This document shows positions 57,053-64,000 of a stretch of DNA of 64,000 bases, in pieces. Both the position numbers and the translations under genes were made by a program. Origin of the DNA: Propionibacteriaceae bacterium (GTDB taxonomy: Bacteria; Actinomycetota; Actinomycetes; Propionibacteriales; Propionibacteriaceae); assembly GCA_905372155.1 (NCBI GenBank), contig CAJPNZ010000001.1, positions 129,017 to 193,016 on the forward strand, written 5' to 3'. The first letter of the stretch is position 1; each line of letters starts with the position of its first letter. The notes beneath the pieces are model-generated. The model did no database searches, had not been told where the DNA came from, and was given only the letters and a program-made list of their open reading frames with translations.

Positions 57053-60000
57053 GTGACCAAACTTCGCGACCTGCTGAACTCCCGTGTCCTCGTGGCCGAC
57101 GGGGCCATGGGCACCATGCTGCAGGCCCAGGGCGATCTCGACCTCGAACGCGATTTCCAGGGCCTCGAGGGATGCAACGAGGTCCTGAACCTCACCCGGC
57201 CCGATGTGGTCTCGGCGGTTCACCGCGCCTACCTGGAGGCAGGTTCCGACTGCGTGGAGACCAACACCTTCGGCACCAACCTGGCCGCGCTCGCCGAGTA
57301 CGGCATCGTGGATCGCCTGGTGGAGCTGGCCGGGGCCGGGGCCCGCATCGCCAGGGAAACCGCCGACGGATTCACCGACAAACCGCGTTTCGTCCTCGGC
57401 TCGGTGGGTCCCGGGACGAAACTTCCCAGCTTGGGGCACATTGCCTTCGCCGACATCCGTGACGCCTACCAGGCCCAGGTGGAGGCCATGATCGCGGGCG
57501 GCATCGACGCCGTGCAGATCGAGACCTGCCAGGACCTCCTGCAGGCCAAGGCTGCGGTGATCGCCACGAAACGCGCCCGGGCCAGGCTCGGGGTGGATCT
57601 GCCGATCCTGGTCAACGTCACCGTCGAAACCACCGGCACCATGCTGCTCGGCTCCGAGATCGGGGCGGCCCGCTCCACCCTGGAGGCCCTCGGCGTCGAC
57701 GTGATCGGATTGAACTGCGCCACCGGGCCGGCCGAGATGAGCGAACACCTCAGGTACCTGTCCCGCAACGCGTCCTGCGGCATCGGCGCCATGCCCAACG
57801 CGGGCCTGCCCGAACTGACCCCGGAAGGCGCGGTCTACCCGCTCGGCCCCGATGCGCTGGCGGACGCCCTGGCGACCTTCCTGGACGACTACGGGTTGTG
57901 CGTGATCGGCGGGTGCTGCGGAACCACCCCGGCCCACATCCGGCTGCTCGCGGAACGCTTCGGGGGCCGTGAGGTGCGTCCCCGCGAGGTCACGACGGAG
58001 CGAACCTGCTCGTCGCTGTACGTGGAAGTGCCGTTCCACCAGGACCTCAGCTACCTCAACATCGGGGAACGCACCAACGCGAACGGCTCCAAGGCCTTTC
58101 GGGAGGCGATGCTGGCCGGCAATATCGACGACTGCGTGGAGATCGCCAAGGGGCAGGCGCGCGACGGCGCACACGTACTGGACCTGTGCGTCGACTACGT
58201 CGGCCGCGACGGCATCAGTGACATGGAGGAGCTGGCCGGGAGACTGTCCACGGCCGTGACCCTGCCGATCGTGCTGGATTCCACCGAACCGCAGGTCCTC
58301 CAGGCCGGTCTGGAGAAACTCGCCGGACGCTGCGTGATCAACTCCGTCAACTACGAGGACGGCGACGGCCCCACATCCCGTTTCGCCCGCGTCATGCCGT
58401 TGGTGGCGGAGCATGGCGCCGCAGTGGTCGCCCTGACCATCGACGAGGAGGGGCAGGCACGCACCGCCGACTGGAAGCTGCGGGTCGCCTCGCGCCTGAT
58501 CGACGAGCTGACCGGAACCTGGGGCATGGACATCGGCGACATCCTCGTCGACTGCCTGACCTTCCCGATCGCCACCGGGCAGGAGGAAACCCGCCGCGAC
58601 GGCATCGAGACCATCGAGGCGATCCGCGAGCTGAAACGCCGCTACCCGGGGGTGCGAACCACCCTCGGGGTCTCGAATGTCTCCTTCGGGCTCAACCCCG
58701 CGGCCCGGATGGTGCTGAACTCGGTGTTCTTGCACGAATGCGTCGCCGCCGGACTGGACTCGGCCATTGTGCACTCGGCGAAGATCATCCCGATGGAACG
58801 CATCCCCGAGGAGCAGCGGGAGGTGGCCCTCGACCTGGTCTGGGACCGCCGCCGCGACGGTTACGACCCGCTGACCCGCTTCCTGGAACTGTTCGAAGGG
58901 GTCACCGCCGCCTCCGTGCGGGCTTCCCGGGCCGCCGAACTGGCCGCCCTGCCCCTGGCGGAGCGGCTGCGGCGCCGCATCATCGACGGGGAGGCCAAGG
59001 GGCTCGAGGCCGACCTGGACGAGGCCCTGACCGGGAAGGCCGCCCTCGAGATCATCAACGAGGACCTGCTGGCCGGCATGAAGGTGGTCGGTGAACTCTT
59101 CGGCTCCGGGCAGATGCAGCTTCCCTTCGTGCTCCAGTCCGCCGAGGTAATGAAAACCGCCGTTTCCCACCTCGAACCGCACATCGACAAGGTGGAGGGC
59201 AGCAGCGGGAAGGGCACCCTGGTGCTCGCCACGGTGCGGGGGGATGTCCACGACATCGGCAAGAATCTCGTCGACATCATCGTCAGCAACAACGGCTACA
59301 CCGTCATAAACATCGGTATCAAACAACCGATCCAGGCCATCATCGACGCTGCCGAGACCAGCGGGGCGGACGCCATCGGCATGTCGGGTCTGCTGGTGAA
59401 GTCCACGCTCGTGATGAAGGACAACCTCGCCGAACTGAACCGCCTCGGCCTGGCGGAGAAGTACCCGGTGCTGCTGGGCGGGGCCGCGCTGACCCGAGCC
59501 TTCGTGGAACACGACCTCAACGACATGTTCGACGGGGAGGTTCGCTACGCGAAGGACGCCTTCGAGGGGCTCGCCCTGATGGACGCCGTCATGGCGGTGA
59601 AACAGGGAGTGCCGGGCGCGAAACTCCCGGAACCCAAGAAACGCCGCTACAAGAAGACCGAGGTGGTTGAGCAGCGGGAGATCGACACCCGCCGCTCCGA
59701 CGACGTGGAGCGCCGCATCGATGTGCCGACCCCGCCGTTCTGGGGCACCCGGGTGGTCAAGGGACTGCCCGTCGCGGACGTGGCCCAGTGGCTGGATCAC
59801 CGCGCCACTTTCCTGGGCAGGTGGGGGCTCAAACCCGTCAAGGATGGCCCGGGTTACGAGGAACTCGTCGCGACGGAGGGTATGCCGCGTCTGCGGATGT
59901 GGCTGGACCGCATCACCACTGAGCAGCTGGCGAACTTCTCCGTGGTGTACGGCTATTTCCCCGTCCACAGCGAGGCAAACACCCTCATCGTCGGGGATCC

Positions 60001-60526
60001 GGACGATCCGTCCCGGGAGTTGACGCGCTTTGATTTTCCCAGGCAGCGCCGCGATTCCCGGCTCTGCCTGGCAGATTTCTTCCGCGACGCGGACGAAACC
60101 CGGGAGCTCGGCCCCGACGTGCTGGAGATGCAGCTCGTGACCATGGGCGCCGAGGTCGCCAGGGGTACCCAGCGGCTGTTCGAGTCCAACCGCTACCGCG
60201 AATACCTGGAACTGCACGGCCTCTCCGTGCAGCTGACCGAGGCCTTGGCCGAGTTCTGGCACCACCGGGTGCGCATGGAGCTGGGTTTCGTCTCCGAGGA
60301 ATCCACGGTGGACGCGGCCATCCGCGACCAGGCCTACCGCGGGTCGCGGTACTCGTTCGGCTATCCGGCGTGCCCGAACATGGAGGACCGGAGGAAGCTC
60401 GTGACTCTGCTGAAACCCGAACGCATCGGGGTGGAGCTCTCCGAGGAGTTGCAGCTGCATCCCGAACAGTCCACCGACGCGATGGTGGTGCACCATCCGC
60501 AGGCCAAGTACTTCAACGCCAATTGA
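57053..60526 (+). CDS. metH: Cobalamin-dependent methionine synthase
   Basis: Transfers methyl from methyl-THF to homocysteine through B12. The 1157-residue protein has all four modules: the homocysteine domain (VADGAMGTMLQ at the N-terminus, zinc Cys in GGCCGTTPAHI), the pterin domain (NIGERTNANGSKAF; SVNYEDGDGP), the B12 domain with the Co-binding DVHDIGKNLVDIIV, GMSGLLVKST and GGAALTRAF, and the C-terminal activation domain (RYSFGYPACPNMEDRR). Domains look intact. No B12 riboswitch precedes it. With metK it covers two steps of the activated-methyl cycle. Confidence 0.96.
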   Translation: MTKLRDLLNSRVLVADGAMGTMLQAQGDLDLERDFQGLEGCNEVLNLTRPDVVSAVHRAYLEAGSDCVETNTFGTNLAALAEYGIVDRLVELAGAGARIARETADGFTDKPRFVLGSVGPGTKLPSLGHIAFADIRDAYQAQVEAMIAGGIDAVQIETCQDLLQAKAAVIATKRARARLGVDLPILVNVTVETTGTMLLGSEIGAARSTLEALGVDVIGLNCATGPAEMSEHLRYLSRNASCGIGAMPNAGLPELTPEGAVYPLGPDALADALATFLDDYGLCVIGGCCGTTPAHIRLLAERFGGREVRPREVTTERTCSSLYVEVPFHQDLSYLNIGERTNANGSKAFREAMLAGNIDDCVEIAKGQARDGAHVLDLCVDYVGRDGISDMEELAGRLSTAVTLPIVLDSTEPQVLQAGLEKLAGRCVINSVNYEDGDGPTSRFARVMPLVAEHGAAVVALTIDEEGQARTADWKLRVASRLIDELTGTWGMDIGDILVDCLTFPIATGQEETRRDGIETIEAIRELKRRYPGVRTTLGVSNVSFGLNPAARMVLNSVFLHECVAAGLDSAIVHSAKIIPMERIPEEQREVALDLVWDRRRDGYDPLTRFLELFEGVTAASVRASRAAELAALPLAERLRRRIIDGEAKGLEADLDEALTGKAALEIINEDLLAGMKVVGELFGSGQMQLPFVLQSAEVMKTAVSHLEPHIDKVEGSSGKGTLVLATVRGDVHDIGKNLVDIIVSNNGYTVINIGIKQPIQAIIDAAETSGADAIGMSGLLVKSTLVMKDNLAELNRLGLAEKYPVLLGGAALTRAFVEHDLNDMFDGEVRYAKDAFEGLALMDAVMAVKQGVPGAKLPEPKKRRYKKTEVVEQREIDTRRSDDVERRIDVPTPPFWGTRVVKGLPVADVAQWLDHRATFLGRWGLKPVKDGPGYEELVATEGMPRLRMWLDRITTEQLANFSVVYGYFPVHSEANTLIVGDPDDPSRELTRFDFPRQRRDSRLCLADFFRDADETRELGPDVLEMQLVTMGAEVARGTQRLFESNRYREYLELHGLSVQLTEALAEFWHHRVRMELGFVSEESTVDAAIRDQAYRGSRYSFGYPACPNMEDRRKLVTLLKPERIGVELSEELQLHPEQSTDAMVVHHPQAKYFNAN

Positions 60527-60532
60527 GGGATC

Positions 60533-61198
60533 ATGGAACAGCGACGACTGCGTGCGGTGCTGTGGGACTTCGACGGCACCCTGGTCAATTCGGAACCGAT
60601 GTGGATCGAACACGAGAAGGACATGCTCGCCCGGCACGGCGCATCGTGGCCCGAGGAGCAGTTCAAGGCCCAGATCGGGGAGCCCGCGGCCGTCACGGCG
60701 CAGCGGATCTCCGAGTCCTGCTCGGGCGCAATCACCGTCGCCCAGGCATACGAGGAACTGCATGCACGGATCTGCGCCCGCTTCGAGGCGGGTGAGATCC
60801 CGTTCCTGCCCGGCGCCCGCGAACTGCTGACCGACATTCGCGCCCACGGGGTGCCGTGTGCCATGTACACCTCCAGCAACAAACGGATCATGTCGGTGAT
60901 CGCGAGGGTGGTGCCCGAGTTCGAGTTCATCGTCGACGGGGATGACGTGAAACATCCCAAACCGGATCCGGAGGGATACCTCCAGGCCATGCGGCGTCTG
61001 GGTGTGGGACCGGAGGAGGTGGTCATCATCGAGGACTCGGTGCCGGGAACCGACGCGGCATCCGCCACGGGGGCGGTGGTCCTGGCCGTGCCGTTGCTGG
61101 GGCGTCCCGGGGCGGCACCGCGAAGGGTGCTGCGCGAGGGCGGCCTGACGGGCCTGGATTTCGCGGGCCTGGAGAAGATCTGGAGGAACCAGTGGTGA
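60533..61198 (+). CDS. HAD-superfamily phosphatase
   Basis: A 221-residue hydrolase of the beta-phosphoglucomutase/phosphoglycolate-phosphatase group. Motif I is LWDFDGTLVNSEP (nucleophile Asp12, acid Asp14), motif II the Ser/Thr in MYTSSNKR, motif III Lys in KHPKPDPEGYLQA, and motif IV EDSVPG. It starts 6 nt after metH. The 4-helix cap lies between residues 16 and 85. Substrate unknown. Confidence 0.9.
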   Translation: MEQRRLRAVLWDFDGTLVNSEPMWIEHEKDMLARHGASWPEEQFKAQIGEPAAVTAQRISESCSGAITVAQAYEELHARICARFEAGEIPFLPGARELLTDIRAHGVPCAMYTSSNKRIMSVIARVVPEFEFIVDGDDVKHPKPDPEGYLQAMRRLGVGPEEVVIIEDSVPGTDAASATGAVVLAVPLLGRPGAAPRRVLREGGLTGLDFAGLEKIWRNQW

Positions 61199-62094
61199 AT
61201 CTGTCGGGGGTCCGGACCGGGCCGCTCGTGGTGGGGGAGCGGGTGACGCTGACCGACCCCAAGGGACGCAGGAAATCAGTGGTTCTGAAGGAGGGGGCCG
61301 TCTGGCACACCACCAAGGGGGCGGTCAGGCACGACGACCTGATCGGCGGCCCCGAGGGCGTGACGGTGCGTTCCGCGGGCGGCACCGAATACCTGGCGCT
61401 GCGGCCCCTGCTGAACGAATACATGGTGGCGATGCCCCGGGAAGCGGCGGTGGTCTACCCGAAGGATGCCGCGCAGATCGTGATGTGGACCGACATCTTT
61501 CCCGGGGCCAGGGTCCTGGAGGCGGGGGTCGGTTCAGGAGCCCTGTCGCTGGCGTTGCTGCGGGCCATCGGTCCCGGCGGGAAACTGCACTCCTACGAAC
61601 GCAGGCAGCAGTTCGCCGACGTCGCCCGCAGGAACGTCGGGAACTTCATCGGCGGGGAACATCCCGCGTGGGAACTGACCGTGGGCGACCTGGTGGAGGT
61701 GATGGCGGACGAGCCCATCGACCGCGCCATCCTGGACATGCTGGCCCCCTGGGAGTGCGTGGACGCGGTGGGGGAGCGGCTCATCCCGGGCGGGGTGATC
61801 TGCTGCTACGTCGCGACGACCACGCAGCTCGGCCGGGTGATGGACACCTTCCGTGCCCACGGTGGTTTCACCGAACCGACCGCGACCGAGACGACGGTGC
61901 GCGACTGGCACGCCGAGGGCCTGGCGATCCGCCCCGGCCACGGCACCTCCGCCCACACCGGTTTCCTGGTGCTCTCCCGTCGCCTCGCCCCCGGGGTCAG
62001 CGCACCGATCCGCAAACGACGCCCCGCACCTGGGGCCTACGGGCCCGACTACCAGGGGCCACGCCCGCTGAACATGCCGGAGTCGGACCGATGA
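61192..62094 (+). CDS. trmI: tRNA (adenine-58-N1) methyltransferase TrmI
   Basis: Methylates A58 in the tRNA T-loop. The 300-residue class I methyltransferase has an N-terminal beta domain (VGERVTLTDPKGRRKSVVLKEG) and SAM-binding motif I VLEAGVGSGALSLALLRAIGPGG, then SYERRQQFADVARRN, AILDMLAPWECVDAV (post-I/IV) and a C-terminal Pro/Arg tail. In many Actinobacteria it sits just upstream of the proteasomal ATPase arc; here it is followed by tyrA instead. GTG 61192 is the called start; GTG 61195 is a near alternative. Confidence 0.93.
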   Translation: MVNLSGVRTGPLVVGERVTLTDPKGRRKSVVLKEGAVWHTTKGAVRHDDLIGGPEGVTVRSAGGTEYLALRPLLNEYMVAMPREAAVVYPKDAAQIVMWTDIFPGARVLEAGVGSGALSLALLRAIGPGGKLHSYERRQQFADVARRNVGNFIGGEHPAWELTVGDLVEVMADEPIDRAILDMLAPWECVDAVGERLIPGGVICCYVATTTQLGRVMDTFRAHGGFTEPTATETTVRDWHAEGLAIRPGHGTSAHTGFLVLSRRLAPGVSAPIRKRRPAPGAYGPDYQGPRPLNMPESDR

Positions 62095-63152
62095 GGGTGA
62101 GGATCGTCGGGACCGGCCTGGTCGGTTCCTCGCTCGGAATGGCCCTGACGAGGGCCGGGGCCGATGTCCTGCTGGAGGACCTGAACTCCTCGCACGCCAG
62201 GGTCGCCGCCGGGCTGGGGGCGGGACGGGTGGCCACGGACGACGAACCGGTCGACGCCGTCGTGGTGGCCTCACCCCCGGCGGCGATCGCAGGGGTTGTG
62301 ACGCGGATGCTGGAACGCCACCCGGAGGCCGTGATCACCGACGTCGGATCGGTGAAATCCTCCATCATCCGGGCGGTGACCGCGGCCAGCGACCGTCCCG
62401 AACGGTACGTGCCCGGCCATCCGATGGCCGGTTCCCAGCTCACCGGGCCCCTGACCGCCTCCGCCGACCTGTTCACGGATCGCACCTGGGTGATCACCCC
62501 GCAGGCCGGCAACAGCCCCGAGGACGTTGACCTGGTCCACCGGCTGGCCCGTCTCTGTGGGGCGCGCGTGGTGGAACTCGACGCGGACCTCCACGACGAG
62601 GCCGTCGCCCAGGTCAGTCACGTGCCACACCTGATGAGCATCCTCACCGCCTCGCATCTGCGCGGGGTGCCGGGGGAGAACCTGATCCTGGCGGGGCAGG
62701 GCATCCGGGACGTGACGCGCATCGCCGGTTCCGACCCGGGACTGTGGCGGCAGATCATCACGACCAACTCCGCGGCCATCCGGAGGGAACTGAACGAGGT
62801 GGCCGCCGACCTCGAGTACCTGATCGGGGTGCTCGACCAGGCCGAACCCCTCGAGGCCTTCCTGACCCTCGGGCAGCACGGCGCCATGGCGTTGCGCGGC
62901 AAACACGGGCAGGCGCCGAAGGAACTCGCGGCGGTCACCGTCGAGATCCCCGACGAGCCGCGCGCACTGACCAGGTTGTTCGGCGACGTCGGTGACTTCG
63001 GGTTCAACGTGGAGGATTTCGAACTGACCCACGACGCAGTCCGAGAGGTGGGCTACCTGTCCATCTCCGTGGAACGCCCCCAGGCGGAACGGTTCCGGGA
63101 AGACCTGGAATCGCGCGGCTGGCGGGCCTGGCTGGACCGGGAGGGAATCTGA
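62091..63152 (+). CDS. tyrA: Prephenate dehydrogenase with C-terminal ACT-like domain
   Basis: Makes 4-hydroxyphenylpyruvate for tyrosine synthesis. The 353-residue protein has the Rossmann loop IVGTGLVGSSLG, VTDVGSVKSS, GHPMAGSQLTGP (substrate His), HDEAVAQVSHVPHLMS and a C-terminal ACT-type domain (about 280-353, VTVEIPDEPRALTRLFGDVG), which usually provides feedback control. ATG 62091 overlaps trmI by 4 nt (ATGA); the longer frame runs antisense to its reading and was rejected. It extends the aromatic pathway of the 29-33 kb genes. Confidence 0.94.
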   Translation: MRVRIVGTGLVGSSLGMALTRAGADVLLEDLNSSHARVAAGLGAGRVATDDEPVDAVVVASPPAAIAGVVTRMLERHPEAVITDVGSVKSSIIRAVTAASDRPERYVPGHPMAGSQLTGPLTASADLFTDRTWVITPQAGNSPEDVDLVHRLARLCGARVVELDADLHDEAVAQVSHVPHLMSILTASHLRGVPGENLILAGQGIRDVTRIAGSDPGLWRQIITTNSAAIRRELNEVAADLEYLIGVLDQAEPLEAFLTLGQHGAMALRGKHGQAPKELAAVTVEIPDEPRALTRLFGDVGDFGFNVEDFELTHDAVREVGYLSISVERPQAERFREDLESRGWRAWLDREGI

Positions 63153-63811
63153 TGGATGAACTGGTGATCGCATTGGACGGGCCGAGCGGGGTCGGGAAAT
63201 CCTCGACCGCGAAACTGGTGGCACAAAAGCTCCGGCTCGCCTACCTCGACACGGGAGCCATGTACCGGGCCGTGGCCTGCGAGTTCGCCCGGCGGGGTCT
63301 GGAACGCACCGACGAAACCGGGATCGGGGAACTGGCCAGAACAGCAGACCTGCGGATGACCACGAACCCGGATGCGCCCCGCGTGTGCATCAATGGCCGC
63401 GACGTCACCGAGGAGATCCGGAAACCGGAGATCTCCGCGATCGTCTCGGCGGTGGCCGTCATCCCGGAGGTGCGCCGGGTGCTGACCGAGCGCATGCGCC
63501 GGATCATCGCGGAACACGACCGCCGCATGGTCGTGGAGGGACGCGACATCACCACGGTGGTGGCCCCCGATGCCGAGGTGCGGGTGCTGCTCACCGCCGA
63601 TGCGGAGGCGCGCGTCGGGAGGCGGGCCGCGGAGCTGGGGGAACGGGCCGATCAGGTCACGGTGACGGATTCGATTCTCAGGCGGGACCGCGACGACTCC
63701 ACGGTCTCCAATTTCACCGAAGCGGCGGACGGGGTGAGCGTCATCGATTCCACGCACCTGGGCCTCGACGACGTCGTGGCGGAGATCCTGAAGTTGGTGC
63801 CCGATGCGTGA
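63152..63811 (+). CDS. cmk: Cytidylate kinase
   Basis: Phosphorylates CMP/dCMP. The 219-residue P-loop kinase shows ALDGPSGVGKSSTAKLVA, LDTGAMYRAVAC (CMP binding), and the lid/Arg segment VVEGRDITTVVAPDAEVRVLLTADAE (cited as EGRDITTVVAPDAEV) with RRDRDDST later. It starts in the last base of tyrA. In many Actinobacteria the GTPase gene der follows cmk; here a different short gene follows. Confidence 0.95.
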   Translation: MDELVIALDGPSGVGKSSTAKLVAQKLRLAYLDTGAMYRAVACEFARRGLERTDETGIGELARTADLRMTTNPDAPRVCINGRDVTEEIRKPEISAIVSAVAVIPEVRRVLTERMRRIIAEHDRRMVVEGRDITTVVAPDAEVRVLLTADAEARVGRRAAELGERADQVTVTDSILRRDRDDSTVSNFTEAADGVSVIDSTHLGLDDVVAEILKLVPDA

Positions 63812-64000
63812 GCCCCTCGACGTTCTCGTGTTCTACGTGCCCGTCCCGGACACCGACCACGTGCTGGACGCCCTTTTCACGGTTGGGGCCGGACACATCG
63901 GAAACTACGACTCCTGCGCCTTCGTGGCCTCAGGGATGGGCCGGTTCCGGCCCCTGGAGGGGGCAAATCCCGCCATCGGGAAGGTGGGTGACCTGGAGAT
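63804..64000 (+). CDS. YqfO/Nif3-insert-like (PII-like) protein, truncated by window end
   Basis: The frame opens at ATG 63804, overlapping cmk by 8 nt, and is open to the last base. The 65 residues seen (FYVPVPDTDHVLDALFTVGAGHIGNYDSCAFVASG..., cited as VPVPDTDHVLDALFTVGAG and GNYDSCAFVASGMGRFRPLEG) match the PII-like domain inserted in bacterial Nif3/YqfO proteins, also found alone (COG3323-type). Function unknown. The C-terminus and any Nif3 domain are outside the window, so stand-alone versus fused cannot be decided. Confidence 0.72.
   Translation, partial: MREPLDVLVFYVPVPDTDHVLDALFTVGAGHIGNYDSCAFVASGMGRFRPLEGANPAIGKVGDLE

Noticed and set aside
56516..60955. Very long minus-strand open frame (1479 codons) antisense to metH and neighbours
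   Set aside because: A high-GC shadow: composition is His/Gly/Arg/Val-rich with no domain, and the opposite strand carries intact metH, HAD and nudC genes. The same holds for the 920-codon frame at 25124-27886 antisense to alaS.

Overview
The window is about 64 kb of high-GC chromosome from an actinobacterium. Evidence for this: actinobacterial gene orders (yajC-secD-secF-apt-rel-hisS-aspS; alaS-ruvX-mltG-aroE-C-K-B-efp-nusB-carA-carB-pyrD-pyrF-mihF-gmk-rpoZ-metK-priA-fmt-rsmB-rpe), the actinobacterial integration host factor MihF, a helicase-dead PriA, and many GTG or leaderless starts. FimA-type pili and the overall order fit the Propionibacteriaceae (Arachnia/Tessaracoccus-like), but the genus is inference. 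No tRNA, rRNA, CRISPR array, insertion sequence or prophage was seen.

Layout. 1-13.4 kb: 3' end of ruvB, Sec accessory genes, apt, a K+ channel, the stringent-response enzyme Rel, a DUF349 protein, a metallo-beta-lactamase-fold hydrolase, hisS and aspS. 13.4-20.9 kb: an accessory cluster that looks like a small RiPP (ribosomally made, modified peptide) system. It has a tiny precursor with a Cys-rich tail, a SPASM radical-SAM maturase, a membrane M50 zinc peptidase with a PqqD-like N-terminal domain, an immunity-type ABC transporter (ATPase and two permeases), and a NarL-type two-component system; the set ends at an intrinsic terminator. 20.9-23.1 kb: two drug/metabolite exporters on the minus strand. 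23.1-35.2 kb: rarA, alaS, ruvX, mltG, four shikimate-pathway genes, efp, nusB and carA.

35.2-37.0 kb: two visibly AT-richer genes, an OLD-like ATPase and a DUF4276/Toprim-like protein, sit between carA and carB and overlap both. They look like a horizontally acquired defence-type module riding on the pyrimidine operon. 37.0-50.6 kb: carB, pyrD, pyrF, mihF, gmk, rpoZ, metK, priA, fmt, rsmB, rpe and a PAC2-family gene. 50.6-56.2 kb: a sortase-assembled pilus operon (tip adhesin, major pilin, class C sortase) behind a near-consensus promoter. 56.2-64 kb: nudC, metH, a HAD phosphatase, a tRNA m1A methyltransferase, tyrA, cmk and the start of a YqfO/Nif3-insert-like gene.

Most genes are tightly packed with 4-nt or short overlaps, so long translationally coupled operons are expected. 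At least eight starts lie 6-8 nt downstream of a TANNNT box and have no well-placed Shine-Dalgarno, which indicates leaderless transcripts and was used to decide start codons. The most novel-looking parts are the RiPP cluster and the carA/carB insertion.
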